DNA from: Pelagibacteraceae bacterium
GTDB taxonomy: Bacteria; Pseudomonadota; Alphaproteobacteria; GCA-002720895
Direction of reading: 5' to 3'
Length of the DNA stretch: 37,224 nucleotides
NCBI GenBank assembly: GCA_002717245.1
Contig: PBCY01000022.1
Span: 1 to 37,224, forward strand
The notes beneath the pieces are model-generated. The model saw only the letters and a list, made by a program, of their open reading frames with translations, was not told the DNA's origin and searched no databases. This document shows, piece by piece, positions 18,125 to 27,306 of this stretch (position 1 is its first letter; the number at the start of each line of letters is the position of its first letter). The translations under genes and the position numbers were made by a program.

Positions 18125-18632
18125 ACGATAATAGAGATTCAGTTTGAACTTTAATTTTATCTCTTCCCTTTAAATTTGAAAGCTCTATTAAAGTTAAAAA
18201 AGCCGAAACATTCGTACCAGTTTTTTGTAGAAGCTCTATTGCTGCACTAGCTGTCCCACCTGTTGCTAACAAATCATCTATTAGTATCACATTTTTATTT
18301 TTTAGATCTTCTCTTTTTTGTATTTCTAAACAATCTTCCCCGTATTCTAATTTATAAGTATGCGATATTGTTTGTCCTGGCAACTTGCCTTTTTTTCTAA
18401 TCATTATAACTTCGCAATTTAATTTATATGCTATTGTAGATGCAAAAATAAAACCCCTTGATTCTATGCCAGCTAATACTTCAGGATTATGTTTTTTTAT
18501 AAGTGTAGAGAATTGATTTATAGTTTCTTGCCATATATCTTTATTAATCATTAGTGACGATATATCATAAAACAAAATACCAGGTTTAGGAAAATCTGGG
18601 TGAGTATCGATATAATTTTTTAAATCAATCAA
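18114..18632 (-). CDS. apt: Adenine phosphoribosyltransferase
   Basis: Apt salvages adenine with PRPP to AMP in the cytoplasm. The 172-residue length is standard. FPKPGILFYDISSLM at the N-terminus, VLAGIESRGFIFASTIAYKL, MIRKKGKLPGQT and the PRPP-binding VILIDDLLATGGTASAA are all diagnostic. It lies 3 bases after the cytochrome c stop and overlaps the nuclease start, so it is probably the middle gene of a three-gene transcript. Confidence 0.97.
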   Translation of the reverse strand: MIDLKNYIDTHPDFPKPGILFYDISSLMINKDIWQETINQFSTLIKKHNPEVLAGIESRGFIFASTIAYKLNCEVIMIRKKGKLPGQTISHTYKLEYGEDCLEIQKREDLKNKNVILIDDLLATGGTASAAIELLQKTGTNVSAFLTLIELSNLKGRDKIKVQTESLLSFDE

Positions 18633-18635
18633 TAG

Positions 18636-19001
18636 CTATTTAGTTTTTAAATATTCAATTACCGCAGCTCTATCTTCAGCTTTTTTAAGACCAGGATAAA
18701 TCATCTTTGTTCCAGGATACATTCCCTTTGGATTAGCTAACCATTTGTCTAAATTAGCTTCATCCCAGACAATACCGGATTCTTTAAGTGCTTTAGAATA
18801 TTTTTTATATCCATCTACAAGACCAGCTTTTCTGCCAATTATACCAACTAAATGTGGTCCAACTTTATGTTTTGGCTCTTCAGCATTATGACATGCTTTA
18901 CATTTTGTAAATATTTTCTTACCTTTAGCTGCATCAGCAAATGCGTTGTTATTTAAGATAAAAATAGTTAATATTAAAACAAATAATTTAATGAAATTCA
19001 T
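18636..19001 (-). CDS. Periplasmic class I cytochrome c
   Basis: A 121-residue exported mono-haem cytochrome c. The signal peptide is residues 1-22 (cut after AFA). The haem site is Cys34-x-x-Cys37-His38 (CKACH), and a Met ligand lies in GTKMIYPG. GPHLVGIIGRKAG and the final helix KKAEDRAAVIEYLKTK are typical of the mitochondrial-like c2/c552 group in alphaproteobacteria. It likely carries electrons between the bc1 complex and cytochrome oxidase. It is transcribed divergently from the cyclophilin gene across 71 bases of very AT-rich DNA, in which I could not single out a promoter. Confidence 0.95.
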   Translation of the reverse strand: MNFIKLFVLILTIFILNNNAFADAAKGKKIFTKCKACHNAEEPKHKVGPHLVGIIGRKAGLVDGYKKYSKALKESGIVWDEANLDKWLANPKGMYPGTKMIYPGLKKAEDRAAVIEYLKTK

Positions 19002-19072
19002 ATTATTAATCCAAAAAAAAAAGTTAAGAAAAAAATATAATATTAACTATAATATATTTCAAAATTACAAAA

Positions 19073-19606
19073 ATGAAATCCTTTTTTAAAATTTTATTTT
19101 TTTTATTTTTAATTAAAAATACAATGGCGCAAGATTTAACAAATATAGTTTATTTGGAATTAAAAGACGGGAAAGTGGTTATAGAAATGAAGCCAGATCA
19201 TGCCCCTAAACATGTGCAAAGGATAAAATCCTTAATTAGCGAAAAGTTTTACGATGGTTTAAAATTTCATAGAGTAATAGATGGTTTTATGGCACAAACG
19301 GGAGATCCTAGAGGCGACGGTACAGGTGGTTCGGGTCAAAATATTCCTGCAGAATTTAATTCTTTGCCTCATATAAGAGGTGCTGTGTCGATGGCAAGAG
19401 CACAAGATCCAGACAGCGCTGATAGTCAATTTTTTATTTGTTTTCAGGAATCTTCTTTTTTAAATGGCCAATATACTGTTTGGGGCCAGGTAATAGAAGG
19501 TATGGAGTTTGTAGATAAAATAAAAAGAGGCGAGGGCCAGAATGGAATGGTTGATAATCCTGACAAAATAATTTCAATGAGATTAGCTGAGGATATAAAA
19601 AAATAA
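19073..19606 (+). CDS. Periplasmic cyclophilin-type peptidyl-prolyl isomerase
   Basis: A 177-residue cyclophilin that catalyses cis-trans isomerisation at proline. An N-terminal hydrophobic signal peptide ends at about MAQ, placing it in the periplasm. FHRVIDGFMAQTGDPRGDG contains the catalytic Arg and Phe/Gln. AEFNSLPHIRGAVSMARAQD, SADSQFFICFQE and NGQYTVWGQVIEGMEFVDKI complete the fold. A GT9 gene follows after 13 bases, probably on the same transcript. Confidence 0.95.
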   Translation: MKSFFKILFFLFLIKNTMAQDLTNIVYLELKDGKVVIEMKPDHAPKHVQRIKSLISEKFYDGLKFHRVIDGFMAQTGDPRGDGTGGSGQNIPAEFNSLPHIRGAVSMARAQDPDSADSQFFICFQESSFLNGQYTVWGQVIEGMEFVDKIKRGEGQNGMVDNPDKIISMRLAEDIKK

Positions 19607-19619
19607 TTTTATATTTGAT

Positions 19620-20654
19620 ATGAGTTCTCAAGCAATTGTTTTACCTTATTACGGAATAGGTGATTTCTTAAGCAATTTAACATTTATTAACGCTCTTTTA
19701 AAAAAATTCCCAAAAGATAAATTTATAATTTTTACAAAGCCAAGAACAAAAGCAAAAGATTTAATGAAACATGAAAAAAATGTAAAAATTTTTTATATAA
19801 AAGACAAATATAATTTTTTTTCAAGTATTAATGATTTTTTTTTATTAAGAAATTTTTTTTTAAAAGAAAATATTTACAGAATATGGATTTTTCATAGAAG
19901 TCCAAGATATGCAATTATTAGTTTTTTTTCTAAAGTTAAAGAAATATTTGGTTATGGCTATGGACTACAAAAATTTTTTTTAAATTCTGGTAACTTTTTA
20001 GATAATAATTTTAAAAAATCTATTCCAGTTATTAAAGCTTATCAATTTTTAAAAGCAAATAGTATTGGATTAGATTCATTAAACCCTTTTTTAAAAGTTT
20101 CAAAAAAAGAAATCATTAAAATAAAAAAAAAATTTAATTTTTTACCGAAACCATGGGTTTTAATTGGTTTTAGCTCTACTGATAAAAGTAGAACCTGGAA
20201 ATACAATTATTTTGTAAAGTTAATTCAGCTACTTAATAAAAAAAAGAATTTTTCCTTTTTTTTAATAGGAGCGCCAACTGAAAGTAAAGAAGCTAATAAA
20301 ATTATTAAACTTTCAAAAGTAAAAGGTTCAAAGATAAATAATTTTTGTAAATCTATAAATGAAACAATGGCATTGATGAGTCAGTCTAATTTTTACGTTG
20401 GTAATGATGCAGGTAACGCACATTTATCTTTAGCATGTGAACTAAAAACATATATAATTCATGGAGGATCTCCTCCATATTCTCAAACTATTTATAAAAA
20501 TTATTACCCAAAAAAATTTTTAAAAAATTTAAATCCTATAATTCCTCCAGATGGATTAATCAGAAACCCTAACTTAAGATCTATAGATACTGTACCACAG
20601 GAAAAAGGAATGGATTTGATTAAACCAGAGTATGTAGCTAATTTTTTATTATAA
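19620..20654 (+). CDS. GT9-family glycosyltransferase (heptosyltransferase-like)
   Basis: The 344-residue protein has the two-Rossmann GT-B layout of ADP-heptose:LPS heptosyltransferases. The N-terminal AIVLPYYGIGDFLSNLTFIN has the glycine loop. PWVLIGFSSTDKSRTWKYN holds the central nucleotide-side strand, and NFYVGNDAGNAHLSLACELK is the hallmark GNDxGxxH motif. It is more diverged than the second GT9 gene at 27307, for example GNDAGNAH against GNDSGLMH, so the donor sugar may differ. It ends convergent with the polyprenyl synthase gene. A role in core or surface glycan assembly is inferred. Confidence 0.85.
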   Translation: MSSQAIVLPYYGIGDFLSNLTFINALLKKFPKDKFIIFTKPRTKAKDLMKHEKNVKIFYIKDKYNFFSSINDFFLLRNFFLKENIYRIWIFHRSPRYAIISFFSKVKEIFGYGYGLQKFFLNSGNFLDNNFKKSIPVIKAYQFLKANSIGLDSLNPFLKVSKKEIIKIKKKFNFLPKPWVLIGFSSTDKSRTWKYNYFVKLIQLLNKKKNFSFFLIGAPTESKEANKIIKLSKVKGSKINNFCKSINETMALMSQSNFYVGNDAGNAHLSLACELKTYIIHGGSPPYSQTIYKNYYPKKFLKNLNPIIPPDGLIRNPNLRSIDTVPQEKGMDLIKPEYVANFLL

Positions 20655-20665
20655 ATTCAATAAAA

Positions 20666-21688
20666 TTAAAAACTTCTATTTAATATAAAGTCGATTAAAT
20701 CTACTAGTATTTTTTTTTCTTTTTTATTTGGGAATATTTCCAAAGCATCTTTTGCTACATTGCCATAGTGTTTTGCTCGTTCAAAAATATCGTTTAAAAT
20801 ATTTCTTTTTTCAAGATAATCGCAAGCTTTTTCAAAATCACCCTTTTTTTGTTCGCTTTTTTTTATAGTTTTTATCCAAAATTTTCTTTCAACATTATTT
20901 CCTCTATGATAAGCAAGGATAATAGGTAAAGTTACTTTCCCTTCTGCAAAATCATTACCCATTTTTTTTCCAGTATAGTTTTCGATTGATTTATAATCTA
21001 AAAGATCATCTATTATTTGAAAAGTCATTCCTAAATTCATTCCAAAACTATTTAATGCATTTGAGTAAATTTTTGGTTTATTTGCAATTAAAGCGCCAAC
21101 TTCGCATGATGTAGCAAATAATTTTGAAGTTTTAGCTTTTATTATTTCTAAATAATCATCTTCTGTTATAGAAATATCATTATTTGATAATAACTGTGAT
21201 ATTTCTCCTTTAATTAAAATTGATGCAGTTTGTGATAAAAGTTTTAAAATTTCGATTTGTTCTATATCAACCATTAATTCAAATGATTTACCTAATAAAA
21301 AATCTCCAACCAAAACACTGCTTTTATTTCCCCAAATTTCATGTGCTGTAGATATTCCTCTTCTTTTTTTACTGTTATCAATAACATCATCGTGAAAAAG
21401 AGTAGCTGTATGAATAAATTCTACGCATGCAGCTAGTTCAATAATTTTTTTGTCATCACAATCACATAATTTTGCAGAAGCCAGGCATAACATAGGTCTA
21501 ATTCTTTTTCCGCCAGCTTCAAATAAATGTTTAGATACTAATCCAATGAAAGGAACGTTATTATTTAATCTTTTTTCTATTAAATTATTTACTTTTACAA
21601 GATCTTTGCTTACAAGACTTTTAAGTTTAAAAAAACCTTTTTTATTTTTTTGACTTTTGTTTGTATCAATTTTATATATAAGTGGCAC
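20666..21688 (-). CDS. ispB: Long-chain trans-polyprenyl diphosphate synthase (IspB-like)
   Basis: A 340-residue isoprenyl chain-elongating enzyme. The first Asp-rich motif is HDDVIDNSKKRRG (Asp100, Asp101, Asp104) and the second is FQIIDDLLDYKS (Asp227, Asp228, Asp231). FEAGGKRIRPMLCLASAKL and GNDFAEGKVTLPIILAY are also typical. Small residues ahead of the first motif suggest a long product, probably the octaprenyl/decaprenyl tail of ubiquinone. The exact chain length cannot be read here. It is divergent from the SppA-like gene. Confidence 0.92.
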   Translation of the reverse strand: MPLIYKIDTNKSQKNKKGFFKLKSLVSKDLVKVNNLIEKRLNNNVPFIGLVSKHLFEAGGKRIRPMLCLASAKLCDCDDKKIIELAACVEFIHTATLFHDDVIDNSKKRRGISTAHEIWGNKSSVLVGDFLLGKSFELMVDIEQIEILKLLSQTASILIKGEISQLLSNNDISITEDDYLEIIKAKTSKLFATSCEVGALIANKPKIYSNALNSFGMNLGMTFQIIDDLLDYKSIENYTGKKMGNDFAEGKVTLPIILAYHRGNNVERKFWIKTIKKSEQKKGDFEKACDYLEKRNILNDIFERAKHYGNVAKDALEIFPNKKEKKILVDLIDFILNRSF

Positions 21689-21748
21689 GATATAACATTA
21701 GTTTTTTTTTTCGTTTTCTCAATATAAAAAAGTTTATATTATGTATGG

Positions 21749-22579
21749 ATGTTTAATTTTTTTAAAAAAAAAATAATTCCTGTTGTTCATATCTCTGGAG
21801 TAATTGGGAATATAGGTGGATTAAGAAATGGTGTAACTATATCTTCAGTTGAAAATCTATTAGAAAAAGCTTTTAAAATAAAAAATGCTCCTGCAGTAGC
21901 TATAATAATTAATTCTCCGGGAGGATCACCGGTACAATCTTCTCTTATTTATAAAAGAATAAGATCTCTTGCAAGCAAAAAAAAAGTCAAAGTAATCTTT
22001 TTTGTTGAAGATGTTGCTGCTTCAGGCGGCTACTATATAGCTTGCGCAGGCGACGAAATATACGTAGATGAAAATTCTATTATAGGCTCAATAGGGGTAA
22101 TATATGCAAGTTTTGGATTTGAAAAATTAATAAAAAAATATGGTATCGAAAGAAGAATATTTACCACTGGTAAATATAAATCAATTTTAGATTCTTTTCA
22201 AAAACAAAAATTATCAGATGTAAAAAAATTGAAAAGTGTTCAAATGGAGATTTTCAAGAATTTTAAAAATGTTGTTTTAGAAAGTAGAAATAGAAAAATT
22301 AATAGAAAAAATCAAAATATATTTTCTGGTGGTTTTTGGGTAGGAAAAGAAGCAATAAAGCTGGGTTTAGTTGATGGCATTGGTGACTTAAAGACTACAA
22401 TGGAGAAAAAATTTGGAAAAAAATTAAAATACCTTGTTATTAAACCTAAAAAATCTTTTGTAAAAAGTATTTTATCTAAGTCTTTTTTTTCAAAAGAGTT
22501 TGTAGATACAAAAAAAATAATTAGTGATATTATAGCTTATATGGAGAGTAGAAATATCTGGGGAAGATATGGTTTCTAA
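21749..22579 (+). CDS. sppA: S49-family signal peptide peptidase (SppA-like)
   Basis: A 276-residue single-domain S49 protease. Visible motifs are VVHISGVIGNIGGLRNG, INSPGGSPVQSSLIYKRI, the nucleophile Ser92 in VAASGGYYIACAG, SIIGSIGVIY, and the candidate general-base lysine Lys144 in TTGKYKSILDSF. SppA proteins degrade leftover signal peptides at the membrane. No convincing N-terminal membrane helix is visible, so it may be peripheral. It overlaps glyQ by 11 bases, so it appears to lead a glyQ-glyS-meaB run. Confidence 0.92.
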   Translation: MFNFFKKKIIPVVHISGVIGNIGGLRNGVTISSVENLLEKAFKIKNAPAVAIIINSPGGSPVQSSLIYKRIRSLASKKKVKVIFFVEDVAASGGYYIACAGDEIYVDENSIIGSIGVIYASFGFEKLIKKYGIERRIFTTGKYKSILDSFQKQKLSDVKKLKSVQMEIFKNFKNVVLESRNRKINRKNQNIFSGGFWVGKEAIKLGLVDGIGDLKTTMEKKFGKKLKYLVIKPKKSFVKSILSKSFFSKEFVDTKKIISDIIAYMESRNIWGRYGF

Positions 22580-23450
22580 GCAAAATGTTTTATCATTTCA
22601 AGATATAATATTTAATCTTCAAAGTTTTTGGAGTAATAATAATTGTACTATAATTCAGCCAATTGATTTACAAGTAGGAGCTGGTACATTTCATCCTGCT
22701 ACTGTTTTAGGCGCATTAGGAAAAAAATCTAGAAATATAGCTTATGTTCAACCAACTAGAAGACCAACTGATGGAAGATATGGAAAGAATCCTAATAGAC
22801 TTCAACATTATTATCAATTTCAGGTTTTATTAAAGCCATCTCCTAAAAATATACAAAATATTTTTCTTAAAAGTTTAAAATCTATTGGGATAGATCCAAA
22901 AAAGAATGATATACAATTTAAAGAAGATGATTGGGAAAGTCCAACATTAGGCGCCTCTGGGCTTGGTTGGGAAATAAGATGCAATGGTATGGAAATATGT
23001 CAATATACATATTTTCAACAAATTGGAGGCATAGAGTGTAACCCAATTTCTGTAGAAATTACCTATGGCTTAGAGCGTTTAGCTATGTTTATACAAAAAG
23101 TTAATAGCGTTTTTGATATTGTTTGGAATGAAAATAAAAAAGATAAAAAACTAATTAAATATAAAGATATTTATATGGAATCTGAGAAGCAATTCTCTAA
23201 ATATAATTTTGAATTAGCGAATACTGAATATTTATTTAAAAATTTTGAACATGCAGAAAAAGAATGTGAAGATTTATTAAATAATAATTTACCATTGCCT
23301 GCATACGAAAATTGTATAAAAGCTAGCCATTATTTTAATATTTTAGATTCAAGAGGGGCTATTGGCGTTAAACAAAGACAATCATACATTTTAAGAATTA
23401 GATCTTTAGTTAAAAATTGTTGCGAAATTTATATAAAACAAGAGCTTTAA
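22569..23450 (+). CDS. glyQ: Glycyl-tRNA synthetase alpha subunit
   Basis: The 293-residue catalytic subunit of the bacterial heterotetrameric GlyRS, which charges tRNA-Gly. SFQDIIFNLQSFWSNNNC at the start, QPIDLQVGAGTFHPAT, AYVQPTRRPTDGRYG and GLGWEIRCNGMEICQYTYF are all characteristic. It lies 6 bases before glyS and overlaps the end of the sppA-like gene, indicating shared transcription. Confidence 0.98.
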   Translation: MVSKQNVLSFQDIIFNLQSFWSNNNCTIIQPIDLQVGAGTFHPATVLGALGKKSRNIAYVQPTRRPTDGRYGKNPNRLQHYYQFQVLLKPSPKNIQNIFLKSLKSIGIDPKKNDIQFKEDDWESPTLGASGLGWEIRCNGMEICQYTYFQQIGGIECNPISVEITYGLERLAMFIQKVNSVFDIVWNENKKDKKLIKYKDIYMESEKQFSKYNFELANTEYLFKNFEHAEKECEDLLNNNLPLPAYENCIKASHYFNILDSRGAIGVKQRQSYILRIRSLVKNCCEIYIKQEL

Positions 23451-23456
23451 TTTAAT

Positions 23457-25535
23457 ATGTCAGAATTATTCATTGAGTTATTATCTGAGGAAATCCCTTA
23501 TTGGTTACAAAAAAATATTGTTGAGCAACTTGAAAAAAAAATAACCGATTTAATTATAGAAAATGATTTATCATCATCTAAAAAGATAGATATTAATTAT
23601 AATTTTACGCATTTAAGAATAGTTTTTTCTTGTAATAATTTAGTTAAAGAACAAAAAAGTTTTGTAAAAGAAATAAAAGGGCCTCCTGTAAATGCTCCAG
23701 ATAACGCTATTACAGGATTTTTAAAAAAAATCGGGATATCTAAAAATGATTTAGAAAAAAGAAAAATTAATAATCAATATTATTATTTTGCAAAACACAA
23801 AGTAATTGGTGAAAAAACAGAAATAATAATAAAAAATAATTTAGAAAAAATAATAACAGATATTAATCTACAAAAATCAATGAGATGGACTCATGAAAGC
23901 TTTAAATGGGCTAGGCCAATTAATAATATTTTTTTTTATTTTGATGATAAATTTGTACCTTTAGATTTTTTAGAAAAATATTCAATTAACAATGATTCTT
24001 TTAGTTGTTCACATAAAAAATTAGATAAGGAAATAAAATTTAAAAATTTTAGTGACTATAAGAAAAAATTGAACAGTAATAAAGTTGTTATTGAGCAAAT
24101 TAATAGAGAAAATATAATCAAAAAATCTATCCAAGATTTTTGTAAAATTAAAAAAACTATTTTAAAACGTGATCATAACGCACTTATTTCTTTGAATGCA
24201 GGTTTAACAGAATACCCAGATGTTTTATTTGGTAAAATAAAAAATGATTATATGAAATTACCTCAAGAAATTTTAGAAGTTGTTATGATAAATGATCAAA
24301 ATTTTATTCCTTTATTTTTAGAAAAAAATAAATTAAGCCCTTATTTTGTAATAATTAGTGATTTTATAGAAAAAAAATATCAAAAAGAAGTTACTGAAGA
24401 TAACGAGAAGGTTTTAGAAGCAAGATTCGAAGATGCGGCATTTTATTGGAAAAATGATTTAAAAGTTAGATTTGATTCTAGAAAAAAACTCTTAAATGAT
24501 ATTCAGTTTCATCAAAAGCTAGGAAGTATTAAAGATAGAGTTGATAGAATGGAGCAATTTGCTTTAAATTTAGAAAAAAGTTTTAGTTTTAAAATAAATT
24601 CAAATAATTTAATTCAAGCTGTTCAATTATCAAAATTAGATTTAACAACAGGTTTAGTCAGAGAATTTCCAGAATTGCAAGGAATTATAGGAGGGTATAT
24701 TGCTGAATTTGAAAAAAAAGATAAATCTATTTCTTTATCTGTTAGAGAACAGTATATGCCAAAAGGGCCATCTGATGCATGTCCAAAAAATAATTTGAGT
24801 ATTATACTTTCATTATCTGATAAATTAGATACTTTACTTGGTTTTTTTTTAGTAGATGAAACACCTACTTCCTCTAAAGATCCATATGCATTAAGAAGAT
24901 CAGCTTTAGGAATTTTACGAATAATAATAGAAAATAATTTAAAAATTGAATTAGAAAGTTTTTTTAATAAAGAATTAATTGAAAAATATAATTTAGATAA
25001 TACTGATAATTTTCAAATTAAAAGTTTAATATCTTTTTTAATGGATAGATTTAAATTTTTTTTAAAATCTATTACAAGAAAACAGGATGTTGTTAATGCT
25101 TTGTTCAGTAAAGAAATTTATAGTAGTGATTTTTTAAAACTCTATAAAAAGTTTTTGGCATTGAATGATTTTGTGAATGAAGGGCAAGGTAAAAAAATTA
25201 TAGAATTAAATAAAAGGGCATTAAATATAGTAATAATAGAAGGTAAAAAATTAGATATAAAAAATTTTGTAAATAAAGATTTGTTAAAAGAAAAAGATGA
25301 AAAAATTTTAGTTGAATTATTAGATGAATTAAAAAACAAAATAGAACAAGAAGATGATGATTTTAAAGGAGTGTTAAAAAAGATTTCTGACTTACATGCT
25401 CCATTAAATAATTTTTTTGATAATGTTATGGTTAATGTTAATGATAACCAAATTAAAATTAATAGGCTTTCTATTTTGAAAAAAGTTATAGATACTTTAA
25501 AAATTTATGCAGATTTTTCAAAAATTCAAAAATAA
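23457..25535 (+). CDS. glyS: Glycyl-tRNA synthetase beta subunit
   Basis: The 692-residue tRNA-binding subunit of GlyRS, close to the usual length. The N-terminus SELFIELLSEEIPYWLQKNI, KGPPVNAPDNAITGFLKK, SMRWTHESFKWARPINNI, and the HD-like middle (LGSIKDRVDRMEQFAL, EFPELQGIIGGYIAEFE, PSDACPKNNLSIILSLSDKL) are family signatures. DPYALRRSALGILRI leads into the C-terminal anticodon-binding part. It follows glyQ directly and precedes meaB by 5 bases. Confidence 0.98.
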   Translation: MSELFIELLSEEIPYWLQKNIVEQLEKKITDLIIENDLSSSKKIDINYNFTHLRIVFSCNNLVKEQKSFVKEIKGPPVNAPDNAITGFLKKIGISKNDLEKRKINNQYYYFAKHKVIGEKTEIIIKNNLEKIITDINLQKSMRWTHESFKWARPINNIFFYFDDKFVPLDFLEKYSINNDSFSCSHKKLDKEIKFKNFSDYKKKLNSNKVVIEQINRENIIKKSIQDFCKIKKTILKRDHNALISLNAGLTEYPDVLFGKIKNDYMKLPQEILEVVMINDQNFIPLFLEKNKLSPYFVIISDFIEKKYQKEVTEDNEKVLEARFEDAAFYWKNDLKVRFDSRKKLLNDIQFHQKLGSIKDRVDRMEQFALNLEKSFSFKINSNNLIQAVQLSKLDLTTGLVREFPELQGIIGGYIAEFEKKDKSISLSVREQYMPKGPSDACPKNNLSIILSLSDKLDTLLGFFLVDETPTSSKDPYALRRSALGILRIIIENNLKIELESFFNKELIEKYNLDNTDNFQIKSLISFLMDRFKFFLKSITRKQDVVNALFSKEIYSSDFLKLYKKFLALNDFVNEGQGKKIIELNKRALNIVIIEGKKLDIKNFVNKDLLKEKDEKILVELLDELKNKIEQEDDDFKGVLKKISDLHAPLNNFFDNVMVNVNDNQIKINRLSILKKVIDTLKIYADFSKIQK

Positions 25536-25540
25536 TTTAT

Positions 25541-26431
25541 ATGGATTTAAATAAAATAAAAAAAGATGGAAAGACCGGATTAGCAAACGCTTTAGTTGAG
25601 TTAGAACAAAATCCTTTTAATAAAAATAGTTTAAATTTATTAACACAAGCTTATAAGGCTAAAAATGGAAACATTCTAGGAATCACAGGCCCTCCTGGAG
25701 TTGGAAAATCAAGTTTAATTAAAAATTTAATTAAGTTTTATAGAAGTAAAAAAAAAACAATTGCTGTTATAGCCGTTGATCCCTCATCAAAAAAAACTAA
25801 AGGTGCTTTGTTAGGAGATAGAATTAGATTAGAAACAGATCCAAATGATAAAGGTTTATTTATTAGATCTATGGCAGCTAGAGATAAATTAGGAGGGCTT
25901 GCTTCAATTACTTTATCTTCTGCTTTTTTATTCAATGCTTTATTTGATTTGACCATTATAGAAACAGTTGGAGTGGGTCAATCAGAAACAGATATTGTAA
26001 ATATAGCTGATACAGTTTTATTTTGTGTTCAACCTGGATCTGGAGACGCTTTACAGTTCATGAAAGCTGGAATTGTTGAAATACCAGATATTATAGCAAT
26101 AACTAAATCTGATTTAGGTGAAATTGCCAATATAACAAAAAATGATGTTATTAATTCAATAAAAATAGGTAATTATTCAAAAGAACAAGATTTACCTATA
26201 GTATTAATTTCTTCTAAAGAAGAAAAAAATATAAATGATTTAATTAATAAAATAGAAGAATCTCAAAAAAGAAATGAAGCTATAAAGAATAAAAAAAAAG
26301 AGATTAGAAGTATTTTCTGGCTAGAAGAATCTATTAAAGAACAATTTGGATTATCTGGTATAGAAAAATTAAAAAAAATAAAAATTAATACAAATTCACC
26401 ATTTTTACAATTCTTAAAAATTATTAAATAA
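25541..26431 (+). CDS. meaB: Methylmalonyl-CoA mutase-associated GTPase MeaB (ArgK-type)
   Basis: A G3E-family P-loop GTPase of 296 residues. The Walker A is GPPGVGKS (residues 50-57). AVIAVDPSSKKTKGALLGDR, IRSMAARDKLGGLAS, IIETVGVGQSETDIVNIADT and ITKSDLGEI (specificity) are classic MeaB/ArgK motifs. MeaB loads and protects the B12 cofactor of methylmalonyl-CoA mutase. The mutase genes are not in this window. A B12-type radical SAM gene is present about 15 kb away, but no link is shown. It ends overlapping the convergent ygfZ-like stop by 8 bases. Confidence 0.95.
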   Translation: MDLNKIKKDGKTGLANALVELEQNPFNKNSLNLLTQAYKAKNGNILGITGPPGVGKSSLIKNLIKFYRSKKKTIAVIAVDPSSKKTKGALLGDRIRLETDPNDKGLFIRSMAARDKLGGLASITLSSAFLFNALFDLTIIETVGVGQSETDIVNIADTVLFCVQPGSGDALQFMKAGIVEIPDIIAITKSDLGEIANITKNDVINSIKIGNYSKEQDLPIVLISSKEEKNINDLINKIEESQKRNEAIKNKKKEIRSIFWLEESIKEQFGLSGIEKLKKIKINTNSPFLQFLKIIK

Positions 26432-27275
26432 TTAATATATTTTTTTCTTTTTTAATTTTTTTTATTTGGCTTATTTCTATTAATGCTAAAGCAATATTCT
26501 TGTAATGAGATGTTGTGGTACCGATTAATTTATTATTATATTTAATATCTTCAGGAGAACTTATTTTTCTTGATAAAGATTTAATAGTATATAATTTTTT
26601 TTTTAGCACTCCTTTATTTTTCATTTTGATAGTTACTTCTTGCCCAATAAAACATCCTTTTTTCCAACAAATAGAATTTAAATTATCAAAATTATATTGT
26701 AATAAGTAAGCTTTATTATATAAATTGTCTTTTTTTATATCTGGTACACAATTTATAATTCTTTTTTTTTCATATTCATTTGCGTTTAAAAGTATTTTTT
26801 TATCTTTTACAATTTTTTTTATTTTTTTTTGATCTTCTTTTTTATCACATATAATTCTTATACCTAAATTAATATTTCTTGGATCATTAAATATTTTAAG
26901 GTTATTTATTTTTTTATATTCTCCTAATTTTTTTTCAATTTTTAAGATTTTATTTATATTATTTCCAAAAAATAAGAAATAAGAGTTAATTTTTTTTTCA
27001 ATTATTTTTACACTTCTATTTAGTTTGTATAAATTTAATTTTTTTTTTAATTCTGTAATATTTTTTTCTAAAGAATCTAAATAAATTTTTTCTTTTTCTT
27101 TAATTAAAAAGAAATCATGTAATAATTTACCTTGCGGTGATAGTAAAGTAGTATAGATAACTCTATTAACTTTTAATTTATCAATGTTATTTGTAATTAA
27201 TCCTTGTAAGAACGATAACGTATCTTTACCTTCTATACAAAGAACAGATTTTTTATTAATTTTGCAATAATACAT
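26424..27275 (-). CDS. ygfZ: YgfZ/GcvT-like folate-binding iron-sulfur repair protein
   Basis: The 283-residue protein has the YgfZ signature KGCFIGQE (residues 206-213) with the essential Cys208. LSFLQGLITNNIDKL and TTLLSPQGKLLHDFFLI occur near the N-terminus, as in aminomethyltransferase-related folds. YgfZ uses tetrahydrofolate to help assemble or repair Fe-S clusters, including those of radical SAM enzymes such as MiaB. It is very K/I/N-rich. Divergent from the GT9 gene at 27307, with 31 bases between starts. Confidence 0.9.
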   Translation of the reverse strand: MYYCKINKKSVLCIEGKDTLSFLQGLITNNIDKLKVNRVIYTTLLSPQGKLLHDFFLIKEKEKIYLDSLEKNITELKKKLNLYKLNRSVKIIEKKINSYFLFFGNNINKILKIEKKLGEYKKINNLKIFNDPRNINLGIRIICDKKEDQKKIKKIVKDKKILLNANEYEKKRIINCVPDIKKDNLYNKAYLLQYNFDNLNSICWKKGCFIGQEVTIKMKNKGVLKKKLYTIKSLSRKISSPEDIKYNNKLIGTTTSHYKNIALALIEISQIKKIKKEKNILII

Positions 27276-27306
27276 AAAAATATAAAATACTTGTTAATTA
27301 ATTTTT

